64,000 nucleotides of DNA, taken from contig CAISEW010000037.1 of the NCBI GenBank assembly GCA_903884455.1, positions 16,161-80,160 of the forward strand, in the 5' to 3' direction. The stretch comes from an uncultured Chloroflexota bacterium (lineage in GTDB: Bacteria; Chloroflexota; Dehalococcoidia; GIF9; AB-539-J10). Both the position numbers and the translations under genes were made by a program. This document shows positions 1 through 8,954 of this stretch, one piece after another. The notes beneath the pieces were generated by a model. The model saw only the letters and a program-made list of their open reading frames with translations. It was not told the origin of the DNA and made no database searches. Numbering within the stretch: the first letter of the stretch is position 1; each line of letters begins with the position of its first letter.

Positions 1-179
1 AGTATCAATTTAACTTGTTCACAGTCAGTCCAGTCAAAGCGCAGAACAACCCCACAATCGCTTGAAAACTCTCTTGGTGTTGGAATCAGCTTGGTAGAAT
101 AGCCTGCCTCCTTCAGGAGCTTCTCGGCACGCATCACAGATGAATTTGTAAAAAAGAGGACTACACCATATCGTGTCAT
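1..179 (-). CDS. Putative Se/S carrier-like protein (DUF3343 / Se_S_carrier), partial at window edge
   Basis: Reverse complement of 1-179 translates MTRYGVVLFFTNSSVMRAEKLLKEAGYSTKLIPTPREFSSDCGVVLRFDW...; the 'LIPTPREFSSDCGVVLRF' motif is typical of DUF3343. Start overlaps the upstream gene stop (ATGA). Confidence 0.75.
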   Translation of the reverse strand, partial: MTRYGVVLFFTNSSVMRAEKLLKEAGYSTKLIPTPREFSSDCGVVLRFDWTDCEQVKLI

Positions 180-1324
180 GAATGAATAACCTGCTCTATT
201 GCCCGTATTGTTGTGCTGATATCATCCATGGTTGTGAACACACCCGGAGCCAGCCGCACTGTCCCCTCAGGAAATGAGCCCATTGTTTTGTGCGCCGCCG
301 GGGCACAGTGCAACCCCACGCGGCACAGAATACCATATTCTTCATCCAGTTTCAGGCCGACCTCTGAAACCCGCTTGTGGTGAACACTAAAGGATATGAC
401 AGCTACTGTGCTATTGGTGTCAAGTGGTCCGTACACCTTGATTTCTGGCAGTTCAGATAAACCATTTATGAGTGCTAGGGTAAGCTCTTTTAGATGGGCC
501 CGGATTGTGTCAATCCCCCTATCCTTCACCCACTGTATGCCAGCGTGGAGGCCGGCAATCCCTACGAGATTAAGCGTGCCGCTTTCAAATTTATCTGGCA
601 GGTCATCTGGTTGTTCCTCCGACTCGGAATGGCTCCCCGTGCCGCCACGCATCACTGGTTCGATCTCTGATATATCAACATTATCGCCGATGGCCAGGCC
701 ACCGATGCCAGGAGGACCTTGCAATTCCTTATGTCCGGTGAAGGCTAAGAAGTCAATTCCCATTGCCGGCATGTCTATGGGTATAGTTCCCGCGGTTTGT
801 GCACTGTCAACTAACAGCAAAGCTCCAGCTTTATGAGCGACAGAAGCAACTTCAGCAATAGGTAGTATGGTTCCCATCACGTTGCTCGCATGAGTGATGG
901 CTACAAGACGTGTGCGGGAGTTCATCACTCTGACCACGTCTCTGACGTCAAGGCTGCCATCGGCAGCACAGGGAACAATGCTCAAATGAACTCCCTGTTT
1001 TTCCAAGCTTCGCAGAGGTCGCATCACTGCGTTATGTTCTATGGAGCTGGTGACAACATGATCACCTGGTTTTAATAATCCTCTGAGAGCTACGTTAATC
1101 GCATGGGTAGCGTTGGATGTAAAGATTAACCGAAGCGGGTCGGCAACATTAAAAAAAGAGGCAATATCTTCCCTGGCATTGTATACCTCTCGCGCCGCGG
1201 CAATGGACAAACGATGTCCAGAGCGGCCAGGATTGCCCCCGGCGAGCTCCAAGACATCGGTCATAGCCTTTAGAACTTCCGGCGGTTTGGGCCAGGACGT
1301 TGCTGCGTTATCAAGGTATATCAT
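176..1324 (-). CDS. Class V aminotransferase / cysteine desulfurase family protein (TIGR01977-like, selenium-associated type)
   Basis: MIYLDNAATSWPKPPEV..., PLP-Lys region FTGHKELQGPPGIGGL, and the C-terminal VGLHCAPAAHKTMG Cys loop. Confidence 0.85.
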   Translation of the reverse strand: MIYLDNAATSWPKPPEVLKAMTDVLELAGGNPGRSGHRLSIAAAREVYNAREDIASFFNVADPLRLIFTSNATHAINVALRGLLKPGDHVVTSSIEHNAVMRPLRSLEKQGVHLSIVPCAADGSLDVRDVVRVMNSRTRLVAITHASNVMGTILPIAEVASVAHKAGALLLVDSAQTAGTIPIDMPAMGIDFLAFTGHKELQGPPGIGGLAIGDNVDISEIEPVMRGGTGSHSESEEQPDDLPDKFESGTLNLVGIAGLHAGIQWVKDRGIDTIRAHLKELTLALINGLSELPEIKVYGPLDTNSTVAVISFSVHHKRVSEVGLKLDEEYGILCRVGLHCAPAAHKTMGSFPEGTVRLAPGVFTTMDDISTTIRAIEQVIHS

Positions 1325-1436
1325 TTCTTCAGTATCATTTGGCTAGCTTGTGCAACCCCTCTGAGTCAGCATTGCTGGCTGCGGGCATAACAACTCGCCA
1401 GCATCGATTATCTCAATATTGTTCATCACAAGCTCT

Positions 1437-2552
1437 CTATGCTTCTTTCTCCCGCATAACTAACCCAACAATTATACATATTACCAGACCCGTGATGACA
1501 CCAGCTGGCCCAAAGGCACCCATCGCATTATCTGTGGGACACAAGCAACTGGCTATGCTGTAGTTCTGGGCAAAACCGCCACCTACAATCATGCCAATAA
1601 CAAACATAGCTGCATCGGCATCTCCTTCACCAGAAAGAAAGAGCTGCCGAGCAGGACAACCGCCAGCCAGAGTGAGAGCGAGTCCAGCCATGACCATACC
1701 GCCAAAGTTCCACCACTCGTTGGTTTGAGCTAGTGGCTGATCTACGAAGCCAGGATGAAACTGGCCCAATGCCAGGTTAGTGATGAAAGCAGCGCCGATG
1801 AACGCCAGAAGGCCATTCAGGAGATGTGAATCCCGGAGCCATAGCATGTTACGCACCGCGGCAATTGTACAGAAGCGGCTACGCTGGGCCAAGAAACCAA
1901 TAACAAGCGCCACAACTAGAGAGATGATTATAGGGGCGTAGTGACTGGCCGGCCCCGTCGTGGAGAAAAAGATAGGGCCGGTTGGGTTGCCATCGGCATC
2001 CGTCCCAAATTGTGGCCGAGCGAGCAAAAGAACAAGCAGTGTCACCATTATGATTGGTAGCACCCAGCCTAAAGCCTTGGGCGCGGGATGGCTACGTCCA
2101 AGGCTAAACCCTCTGCGCAAGAAGACGATGCCTATTCCAATTCCAGCCACCAGACCAAGAATACCAAAAATGGCGTTCCAATCACCGCCGGCAAGCCGCA
2201 GGTAGGCGCGCCACGGACAGCCGATGAATACCAGCATGCCAAAGGCAGCAAATACGCCAAGGAGAAAACGCATCAACGGAGCCGACCCGGTGCGCGGCTT
2301 GAACTCTCGGAAAATGAGCGCAGCAATAAGAGCACCAAGTACAAAGCCGATTATCTCAGGACGGATATACTGCCCCTCGGGGTTGCCGGACAAGCCAAGC
2401 GCCCCGGCGATATCGCGGCTGAAACAGCTCACAGAAATCCCCATGTTTCCGGGATTACCGAGCTTGACGAGCACTGGGGCGAGTACTCCGGCAACGAGGC
2501 CGGTGAATATAGGACCCCAACGGGATGTAAGGAACCGTGAAACAGATGACAT
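1437..2552 (-). CDS. YedE/YeeE-family membrane transporter (selenium metabolism YedE-like)
   Basis: Polytopic protein with GCPWRAYLRLAGGDWNAIFG, RSRFCTIAAVRNMLW and GGCPARQLFLSGEGD motifs. Start moved to 2552, which has the Shine-Dalgarno AAAGGAGG. Confidence 0.8.
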   Translation of the reverse strand: MSSVSRFLTSRWGPIFTGLVAGVLAPVLVKLGNPGNMGISVSCFSRDIAGALGLSGNPEGQYIRPEIIGFVLGALIAALIFREFKPRTGSAPLMRFLLGVFAAFGMLVFIGCPWRAYLRLAGGDWNAIFGILGLVAGIGIGIVFLRRGFSLGRSHPAPKALGWVLPIIMVTLLVLLLARPQFGTDADGNPTGPIFFSTTGPASHYAPIIISLVVALVIGFLAQRSRFCTIAAVRNMLWLRDSHLLNGLLAFIGAAFITNLALGQFHPGFVDQPLAQTNEWWNFGGMVMAGLALTLAGGCPARQLFLSGEGDADAAMFVIGMIVGGGFAQNYSIASCLCPTDNAMGAFGPAGVITGLVICIIVGLVMREKEA

Positions 2553-2849
2553 AGAACCTCCTTTGTTCACTAGGTTTCCTTGTCGGACAGTTGACAATGT
2601 CTATAATAATGACACAAGCCTTGAGAAGTCGCAATACTTGTGAGTACTCGTAAAATCAGCAATAAAATGCCCCACACTTCCCGGTGGACTATGAATAGGC
2701 CATATCCTTTATGTTACTTCTTCACTAAAGTCTTATAAACTTCACTTATTAACCTAATTCTGCACCGGTAGCTATTCCATCCCAATGGACAAGGCGGTTC
2801 AAGCCCATAAAGGCGTGGAGTTAATATCTATTTTGGTAAACGAGGATGA

Positions 2850-3791
2850 CTAATCCTTGAGGGTGCAGGAAACCGAGCAATTAGTGCACTCGTTATCGCA
2901 GGGTTCAACATGGATGACAACGTCAGACTGGGGAAGACATTGTTGAATATCCTGCTCTAGGTGATCACATAGACGGTGCGCTTCTTCCACATCGGCGTTT
3001 TTAGGTACTACCAAGTGCAAGTCGATATGGCGCTGGCTACCTGCCTTGCGTGTCCGCAGGTTGTGAAAACCAACCAGTTGACCTCCGTGTTCCATAATGC
3101 AGGACCGTATTTTATCCTCCTCTGATTGCGATAATCTGATATCAAGTAATCCCCCGAACGACTTCTTGGTGATCTTGTAAGCGGCTCTCCCGATAAATAC
3201 TGCCACAAAGGTGGCAGCAATCGGGTCAAACATGGTGAACCCGGTAAACCTCACAACAAGCAAAGCAACTAGTACAGCGGACATAGTAATTACATCGGTG
3301 CTAAGGTGATAAGCATCTGCTTCAAGAGCTAGGGAATCTCGTTCAGAAGATACCTTAAATAAATAACGGGAAACTATCACATTCACCACGATAGACGCTA
3401 TCATTATGCCAATGCCGACATCGAGGAACTCCAGAGTTGTGCCGGCAATTAACCTTTTTATTGCCTCATATATGATTATCCCGGAAGCAACGAATATAAG
3501 TACTCCTTCGGCTATACCGCTAATATTCTCTGCCTTGCCGTGACCATAGGGGTGGTCTTGGTCGGCTGGTCTATCGGACACCCTGACGCTAATAAAGGCA
3601 ATAATGGCTGCGGCAAGGTCCATTATGCTATGGATAGCTTCAGCAATGAGGCTGACGCTGCCTGTCAGTATCCCAGCAACCAGCTTCAGCAAGATAAGAG
3701 TGGTATTGGAAGCAATAGAAATTTTCGCTGCCTTCTGCTTACTGGGAATATTGTCTTTAGTTTTGAGTTTCGCCATGTCCCTAATTGCCAA
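2850..3791 (-). CDS. Cation diffusion facilitator (CDF) family metal transporter
   Basis: AEAIHSIMDLAAAIIAF, DHPYGHGKAENI and the C-terminal cytoplasmic domain. Start is either TTG 3791 or ATG 3776. Confidence 0.9.
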   Translation of the reverse strand: MAIRDMAKLKTKDNIPSKQKAAKISIASNTTLILLKLVAGILTGSVSLIAEAIHSIMDLAAAIIAFISVRVSDRPADQDHPYGHGKAENISGIAEGVLIFVASGIIIYEAIKRLIAGTTLEFLDVGIGIMIASIVVNVIVSRYLFKVSSERDSLALEADAYHLSTDVITMSAVLVALLVVRFTGFTMFDPIAATFVAVFIGRAAYKITKKSFGGLLDIRLSQSEEDKIRSCIMEHGGQLVGFHNLRTRKAGSQRHIDLHLVVPKNADVEEAHRLCDHLEQDIQQCLPQSDVVIHVEPCDNECTNCSVSCTLKD

Positions 3792-3793
3792 AT

Positions 3794-3828
3794 AAAAAAC
3801 CCGCAGGACTGTTGCCTAGTCCTGCGGG
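3794..3828 (-). terminator. Intrinsic terminator hairpin acting as expression platform of the upstream aptamer
   Basis: Minus strand: CCCGCAGGACT-aggcaac-AGTCCTGCGGG-TTTTTTATTT, an 11-bp perfect stem plus U-tract, just upstream of the CDF gene. Confidence 0.85.
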
Positions 3829-3887
3829 TTTAGCTTCCGCTGCTCTACACTTAGCCCGGCTGCTAACCGATAGCGCCTGCTCCAGGC
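3814..3887 (-). promoter_or_regulatory. Candidate NiCo (czcD) riboswitch aptamer controlling the CDF exporter
   Basis: Minus strand GCCTGG-AGCAGGC-GCTATCGGTTAGC-AGCCGGGCTAAGTGTAGAGCAGCGGAAGCTAAACCCGCAGGA-CTAGGC. It has the GAGCAGGC...GCAGCCGGGC core I recall for NiCo riboswitches; P1 GCCTGG/CTAGGC shares bases with the terminator. Confidence 0.75.
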
Positions 3888-3955
3888 TATATTTCTTACG
3901 AACGACTATTTATATTATTATAACCCATCCTCAGCCAGAGTCAAATCTTTAGCGT

Positions 3956-5464
3956 TTAGAGTTTCTTGACTTCTATGGCCACAAATACAGCACCACCGAC
4001 CTTTATTTTCTTCCGCTGTCCTTCAATATGTTGTCGGACAGCTTCAGGAATCTGTAGATTAAGGTCGGAGAGATGCTTTATTCCTTTCACCTGATAAGTT
4101 AATTTATCGGTGCTACTTTCTATTGCGGCGGCGGCACCCATAGCTATAGCACGCATGTAATTTATCCCTGTGTGTATGCCTGAAGGCACAATATCGCTAT
4201 AAATAGCGCCATTGGCCACGCAGATCTCGTTGAAACCAGCGGGACCGATTAATCTCTTGCCGGCCTCTGTTTCGACGACTTTTACCTCGATAGACTTGTC
4301 TTTCCAGGCCAAAAATTCGCAGGGGGCAATCTCGTCTTTGTGTTTTCGGGCGGTTTCCTCGATTGCCTGGGCTATTTTCTGCCCCCGGGCTGTCTGAGGG
4401 CTGGCTATATAGGTAATAGATTTAGCTATCTCCTCGTCAGAATACTCCGTTACAGAAAACTGGGGATATGCTAACTTCCTCACATCGTCTATTTCATAAA
4501 TAAGCATCCCCAGTCGCTCAATGCCAAATCCTGCGTTGAACACAGGGTATTTAATTTCGAAATTCGCTAGGGCCACCGGCGAATACATTCCAATGTCCGC
4601 TATCTCGAGCCAGGTGCCTTTATGTTTAACAAAAAGCTCTTGCTCTTGCCCGGGGGCATAGTATTTGGATGTTGCTATCTTGGTCTCAAATTTTATGTCG
4701 GAAAAGCCATATTGCTGCATAATATCCTTGGTAATCGCACTTCCTGCATCCAAAGACATTTCAGGGTCCATAACTACAATGGATGCAGAGTGGTGGACTC
4801 GCAAATGCCGGGCATCTTCTCTTTGCTCGTTGCGATATCTAGGCCCCACGGAGAATAAAGCGACTGGAAAGCTGGCCTTGTCCTGTAATGCTGCCAAGGT
4901 ATGAAACCAGGTAGCCGTCATGTGACTTCTCAGAGTCTTGTTGGAGGGCACTGGCTGCAGTTCTCTTATCTCGGGGAAAACCTTATCCAGGAGCTCCGTG
5001 GCCTGGTAATCAGTGATGCCCAGTCCAGCAATGAGCTCTTCGATAAGATTGTCGGACTCGATTTCCCCCTTTTTATAATTTCTAAAAGTGGTCTGCAATT
5101 TTTCGATATCAATTTCTGGAGATATCTCTTTTATCTGGCTTATTCTTTTCTCGCTTAGCCCTATGTCAGGGCGAGGCAATTCCGCTAGATAAAAGGCCCT
5201 GTCGAGAATTACTCGAGCCTCCGGCCCATACTGCTTGACCACATCGCTGTCGGGCAGAAGTGTGAGATTCTCGACCTCGTCAAAGCCCAGGTTTAGGAGA
5301 ATCTGGCGAGATTTTTGAATTAATTCACGAACAAGATGAGGTTTGCCTTTCTTCGTCAGAGATATTTTAGTCTCGGTGGGGATAAGCTTCGCCGTAGCTA
5401 TCCAGGCATCGGTAAAATTGTTTTTTGCCTTAGACTTTATTTCCCCTGTATCGAAGGTTGCCAT
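3956..5464 (-). CDS. sepS: O-phosphoserine--tRNA(Cys) ligase (SepRS)
   Basis: 502 aa; N-terminal DTGEIKSKAKNNFTDAW, YGPEARVILDRAFYLAELPRPDIGLSEKRISQI, class II aaRS motif GPRYRNEQREDARHLRVHHSASIVV and NAGFGIERLGMLIY, collinear with archaeal SepRS. Confidence 0.9.
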   Translation of the reverse strand: MATFDTGEIKSKAKNNFTDAWIATAKLIPTETKISLTKKGKPHLVRELIQKSRQILLNLGFDEVENLTLLPDSDVVKQYGPEARVILDRAFYLAELPRPDIGLSEKRISQIKEISPEIDIEKLQTTFRNYKKGEIESDNLIEELIAGLGITDYQATELLDKVFPEIRELQPVPSNKTLRSHMTATWFHTLAALQDKASFPVALFSVGPRYRNEQREDARHLRVHHSASIVVMDPEMSLDAGSAITKDIMQQYGFSDIKFETKIATSKYYAPGQEQELFVKHKGTWLEIADIGMYSPVALANFEIKYPVFNAGFGIERLGMLIYEIDDVRKLAYPQFSVTEYSDEEIAKSITYIASPQTARGQKIAQAIEETARKHKDEIAPCEFLAWKDKSIEVKVVETEAGKRLIGPAGFNEICVANGAIYSDIVPSGIHTGINYMRAIAMGAAAAIESSTDKLTYQVKGIKHLSDLNLQIPEAVRQHIEGQRKKIKVGGAVFVAIEVKKL

Positions 5465-5532
5465 AGTGTCAAGTATACCTCAAAGAAGCCGTTCTATTCT
5501 ACGCTCAACCGCTGAATGAAGAGGGATGGGCT

Positions 5533-5784
5533 CTAGTCCTTCAGAATTCTCTCAGTTAAGAAATCCTTCACTACGTCTAAGACTTGGTCCTTTGGGCAGG
5601 TGGCTCTCCACATTCCTTCCGGAAAGTTGAAGAGCAACCATCTCTTATGAATCCCCTTGCCCATGATCAGAACGAAATTTCCCGTCTTAGGATCCTGGGA
5701 GATTTCTATAAGACCTTTGTTCTTCAGTCCCCGCATTCGTATCCTGTCTCTAACCCTTATTTCCTCGATTTTCATTTTTGACAC
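5533..5784 (-). CDS. Hypothetical protein (83 aa)
   Basis: Intact ORF with a GGAGGTGT-like Shine-Dalgarno; no family recognised. Confidence 0.6.
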   Translation of the reverse strand: MSKMKIEEIRVRDRIRMRGLKNKGLIEISQDPKTGNFVLIMGKGIHKRWLLFNFPEGMWRATCPKDQVLDVVKDFLTERILKD

Positions 5785-5877
5785 CTCCTTACCCTTATAG
5801 CCCTACGTGGAACGCAAGTTGTTCGGGTCGGCAGCGCTTTCAGTACCCGAACCATTGTCCAGAGAGTAGCTAGCTTT

Positions 5878-6153
5878 CTATTGCTTTTTGTCCTTCTCTT
5901 CCGGGGTATCTCCTACTTTCTCCACCTCGATAGTGCATTCTGTGACTAGTGCGGCAATTGCTCCGAGCGCAGCCAGTACTGGAGCTGCCAGGGCTGTTAC
6001 CGCAGCTACACCAACACCTGCTGTCAGTGGGATGTCTATCAGGGGACGCCCTTTATGTATTAAACGGACTCTTCTGATATTTCCTTGATGTATTAGCTCC
6101 TTGATCTTCTCAACTACTTGACTTCCATCTACGGTGAACTTCTCGCTTGTCAT
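5878..6153 (-). CDS. DUF4342-like small membrane protein
   Basis: EKIKELIHQGNIRRVRLIHKGRPLIDIPLTAGVGVAAVTALAAPVLAALGAIAALVTECTIEVE. Confidence 0.75.
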   Translation of the reverse strand: MTSEKFTVDGSQVVEKIKELIHQGNIRRVRLIHKGRPLIDIPLTAGVGVAAVTALAAPVLAALGAIAALVTECTIEVEKVGDTPEEKDKKQ

Positions 6154-6196
6154 TGTTCTTAACCTCCTTTCACTCTTAATTTTTACACCCTTATCT

Positions 6197-6706
6197 TCAG
6201 CCTTTGGCGTTGAGGCACCGCAGCAAATATTGCTTCAGCATGTTCAATGCGGCTTCGGCAGCATCTCGCTTGTTTCCCTCTCGATTTCCCGGGAAGGCAT
6301 GTTTCTGGCTGAAGCTCTCATCTCTGGTTGCAAGACCAATGTAAAACAAACCCAGCGGTTTTTCAGGGGTAGCACCCGAGGGGCCGGCAATGCCGGTATC
6401 AGAGACGCATATGTCCACATTCAAGAGCTTCTTGCCGCCTCGAGCCATTTCCAAGGCTGTTTGTTCGCTCACGGCTCCATAATTTTCAAGGGTCTTCCTC
6501 TTTACTCCGAGCAAGGCGATTTTTACTTCGTTGCTGTAAGCTACTATAGAGCCCTTGAAGTAATCCGAGCTGCCAGGCACATTGGTTATCCTGTCAGCTA
6601 TCCTGCCGCCGGTAGCCGACTCAACAGTGCCGATAGTCAGCAACTTTCCTGTTTTGGCTTGGTATTCTCTTATTAGCCGGGCAATTTCTGCTTCCAGTTC
6701 TGCCAT
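6197..6706 (-). CDS. CinA C-terminal family protein (nicotinamide-nucleotide amidohydrolase)
   Basis: LLTIGTVESATGGRIADRITNVPGSSDYFKGSIVAYSNEVK...DTGIAGPSGATPEKPLG. Confidence 0.9.
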   Translation of the reverse strand: MAELEAEIARLIREYQAKTGKLLTIGTVESATGGRIADRITNVPGSSDYFKGSIVAYSNEVKIALLGVKRKTLENYGAVSEQTALEMARGGKKLLNVDICVSDTGIAGPSGATPEKPLGLFYIGLATRDESFSQKHAFPGNREGNKRDAAEAALNMLKQYLLRCLNAKG

Positions 6707-6747
6707 TATTCGTTAATTTTAACAGGTTTCCTTGCTATAATTCACTG

Positions 6748-7527
6748 GTGGCCGAATTAAGCGATACAATCACCTTTCTGGGTACTGCCGGTGCCAGGTT
6801 TGTAGTGGTTCGCCAATTTCTGGCTTCAGGAGGTGCCTGGCTTAACCTTGGTAACACTCAAATACTTCTTGACCCCGGTCCCGGTTCCCTGGTTCAGGCT
6901 GCCAAAAGAAAACTTGATGCCACGAAACTGGACGCCATTATCTTATCTCATAGACATTTAGACCACAGTGGGGATATTAACATTATGATTGAAGCTATGA
7001 CCGACGGAGGTACAAAGAAGCGCGGCACGGTCTTTGCTCCCGCTGATGCCCTGAATCAGGACCCTGTTATCTTGTCTTATTTGCGGTCCTATCCCCAGAA
7101 TATACAGGTCTTAACTGAAGGTGGGTCTTACACAATAAACGACGTTTCTTTTGCGACCCCAGTCAAGCATAAGCATCCTGTAGAAACATACGGCTTTATC
7201 TTTCAAACGCCGCGGCATACTTTCTCTTGGATTATTGATACCAGATATTTTGAAGATTTAGCTAATCACTATGAAGGTGATTTGCTGGTTATCAATGTAG
7301 TCCGATTGAATCCCGGAGCTCCCATCGACCATCTATCTCTCCCTGAAGCCAAGCAAATAATTGAGAAACTAAAGCCCAGGATAGCCATACTTACTCATTT
7401 TGGCATGACCATGTGGCGGGCTAAACCCTGGGAGCTAGCTAAGAAATTGACTGAGGAAACTGGAATCACAGTCATTGCCGCCAGAGATGGCCTGAAGTTC
7501 GACCTGGCACAACTAGATACCCCCTGA
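6748..7527 (+). CDS. MBL-fold metallo-hydrolase
   Basis: LSHRHLDHSGDINIMIEAM motif; GTG start. Confidence 0.85.
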   Translation: MAELSDTITFLGTAGARFVVVRQFLASGGAWLNLGNTQILLDPGPGSLVQAAKRKLDATKLDAIILSHRHLDHSGDINIMIEAMTDGGTKKRGTVFAPADALNQDPVILSYLRSYPQNIQVLTEGGSYTINDVSFATPVKHKHPVETYGFIFQTPRHTFSWIIDTRYFEDLANHYEGDLLVINVVRLNPGAPIDHLSLPEAKQIIEKLKPRIAILTHFGMTMWRAKPWELAKKLTEETGITVIAARDGLKFDLAQLDTP

Positions 7528-7547
7528 AAAACTTCGTTTTTCGGGGG
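7519..7547 (+). terminator. Hairpin overlapping the MBL gene stop codon
   Basis: CCCCC-t-GAAAAAC-ttc-GTTTTTC-GGGGG. Confidence 0.5.
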
Positions 7548-7579
7548 TCAGATTTATCCATTAGCATTTCCGGGGTCCC

Positions 7580-8674
7580 TCATCTAGGCAGGAAGGCTTT
7601 GAGTAAATTTAATGAAGGCTCTAACCTTATTTCCCAGATGTATGATGTATCGACCACATCTGGATTATTGCATTTCCAGCATCCCTTCGTGATGTTTGCC
7701 GCCTCACGACGGTCCCAGTTTTTCATTATCTCATCGAACGGGGAGGTTCTCACATTTCCATAAGGTCTGTCATAGTTGAAGCAGTTTGTTACGTCGCCCT
7801 CTGGAGTCACGGTTACAAAAATAAAAGGGGCATGGCAAACATAAGGCGTCATATCCAGCAAGTATCTCTGCAGATAAGCTCGGGAATTATTTATTGGATA
7901 GCCCTTCTTTTTTAGGCCAAGCAACTCTCTGGCTACTTGTTGCTCTGACTCTCGTGATGCCAGAGTCTCCTTGTTTGTCTCCCCGGTTTCTCTCGAAATC
8001 CCTTCCTTTGCCGGGCAGACCCAAAGCGATACGCCGAGAGAGCGGGCAAGGTCCGCCATTTGCCCTATCATGTCCTCGTTCCCTCGATGCAGGAGACAAT
8101 TGATGACAATTTTCCTGGGCGAGTTCATCCTCTTCAGAACCTCTATGCCTTCAACAGCTCTGGCGAAAAGACCTGGCATGCCTCTGAATGAATCATGTTC
8201 CTTGCTCTCCGGATAATCCAGAGAGACTATAATGCAGTGGACTTCTTTGCCGATTTCATGTGCTCTGTCTGGTAGAAGAAATCCATTTGTGATCACAGTC
8301 GTATTCATTCCGTTTTCGCGGGAAGAACGGCAGAGCTGGCCAAGGTCTTGGCGCAAGAGAGGCTCCCCACCCCATATCGCATTTGCCACAAATCCCGCAT
8401 CCTTCGCACCCCGATAGAGCCGTTCGATCATGCTCGTTTCAAGCTCGTCTGCTTCATTATCACGCCAAATACACGTCGGGCACTGGCAATTGCACCGTCC
8501 TGTGATCAGATGTGAGAGAAAAAACGGGCCCCGCCTGCCCAATCGACTTGCCAGCAGAGTTCTGATGAAGCGGGCGATATCGCTCCAACCCCAGCGTGCT
8601 CCCGAATCCCGTTGCTTTTCTAGCATGGCACGGATTGTCCCTCTCTCATATGAAAGCGAGAGCGAAAATCGCAA
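7580..8674 (-). CDS. Radical SAM protein with SPASM-like C-terminal cysteines
   Basis: GRCNCQCPTCIWR (CxxxCxxC) plus C-terminal TPEGDVTNCFNYDRPYGNV...KGCWKCNNPDVVD. Confidence 0.85.
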   Translation of the reverse strand: MRFSLSLSYERGTIRAMLEKQRDSGARWGWSDIARFIRTLLASRLGRRGPFFLSHLITGRCNCQCPTCIWRDNEADELETSMIERLYRGAKDAGFVANAIWGGEPLLRQDLGQLCRSSRENGMNTTVITNGFLLPDRAHEIGKEVHCIIVSLDYPESKEHDSFRGMPGLFARAVEGIEVLKRMNSPRKIVINCLLHRGNEDMIGQMADLARSLGVSLWVCPAKEGISRETGETNKETLASRESEQQVARELLGLKKKGYPINNSRAYLQRYLLDMTPYVCHAPFIFVTVTPEGDVTNCFNYDRPYGNVRTSPFDEIMKNWDRREAANITKGCWKCNNPDVVDTSYIWEIRLEPSLNLLKAFLPR

Positions 8675-8709
8675 GATTTTCGTGGGTGGATTTAATTAGA
8701 ATGAGAGCT

Positions 8710-8827
8710 TCCTGGCAACGACATATTTTCCCAGAAGGTTGCCCCTTAAGTATCGTCTGCGCTGGAGAGTTTCACTTCCGTGTTCGGGATGGGAACGGGT
8801 GGTTCCACTTCGCTAAAGTCACCAAGA
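8710..8827 (-). rRNA. rrf: 5S ribosomal RNA
   Basis: Minus strand TCTTGGTGACTTTAGCGAAGTGGAACCACCCGTTCCCATCCCGAACACGGAAGTGAAACTCTCCAGCGCAGACGATACTT...GTTGCCAGGA. It contains the universal CCCGUUCCCAUCCCGAACACGGAAGUGAA core, and the ends pair. Confidence 0.93.
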
Positions 8828-8954
8828 AGCTCTCTGAGTAAGTATAGACTATTCCAGAAAGAATATGCAAGTTTCTGGGTTGTCTGGGGAAACGATTTGC
8901 TGCGTTCCTGTGATATAATAGTTCTAAAATCTCATAGAGAGGAGATTTGTTCTC

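Noticed and set aside
396-836. ORF of 146 aa opposite the desulfurase gene
   Set aside because: Antisense shadow of a strongly supported aminotransferase CDS; no recognisable motifs.
176-1324. Desulfurase-like gene as SepCysS partner of SepRS
   Set aside because: Its motifs (FTGHKELQGPPGIGGL, C-terminal HCAPAAHKTMG) fit the TIGR01977 cysteine desulfurase type, not Sep-tRNA:Cys-tRNA synthase.
3834-3900. tRNA or T-box upstream of the CDF gene
   Set aside because: No cloverleaf or T-box TGGNACCGCG; the pattern fits a NiCo riboswitch plus terminator better.
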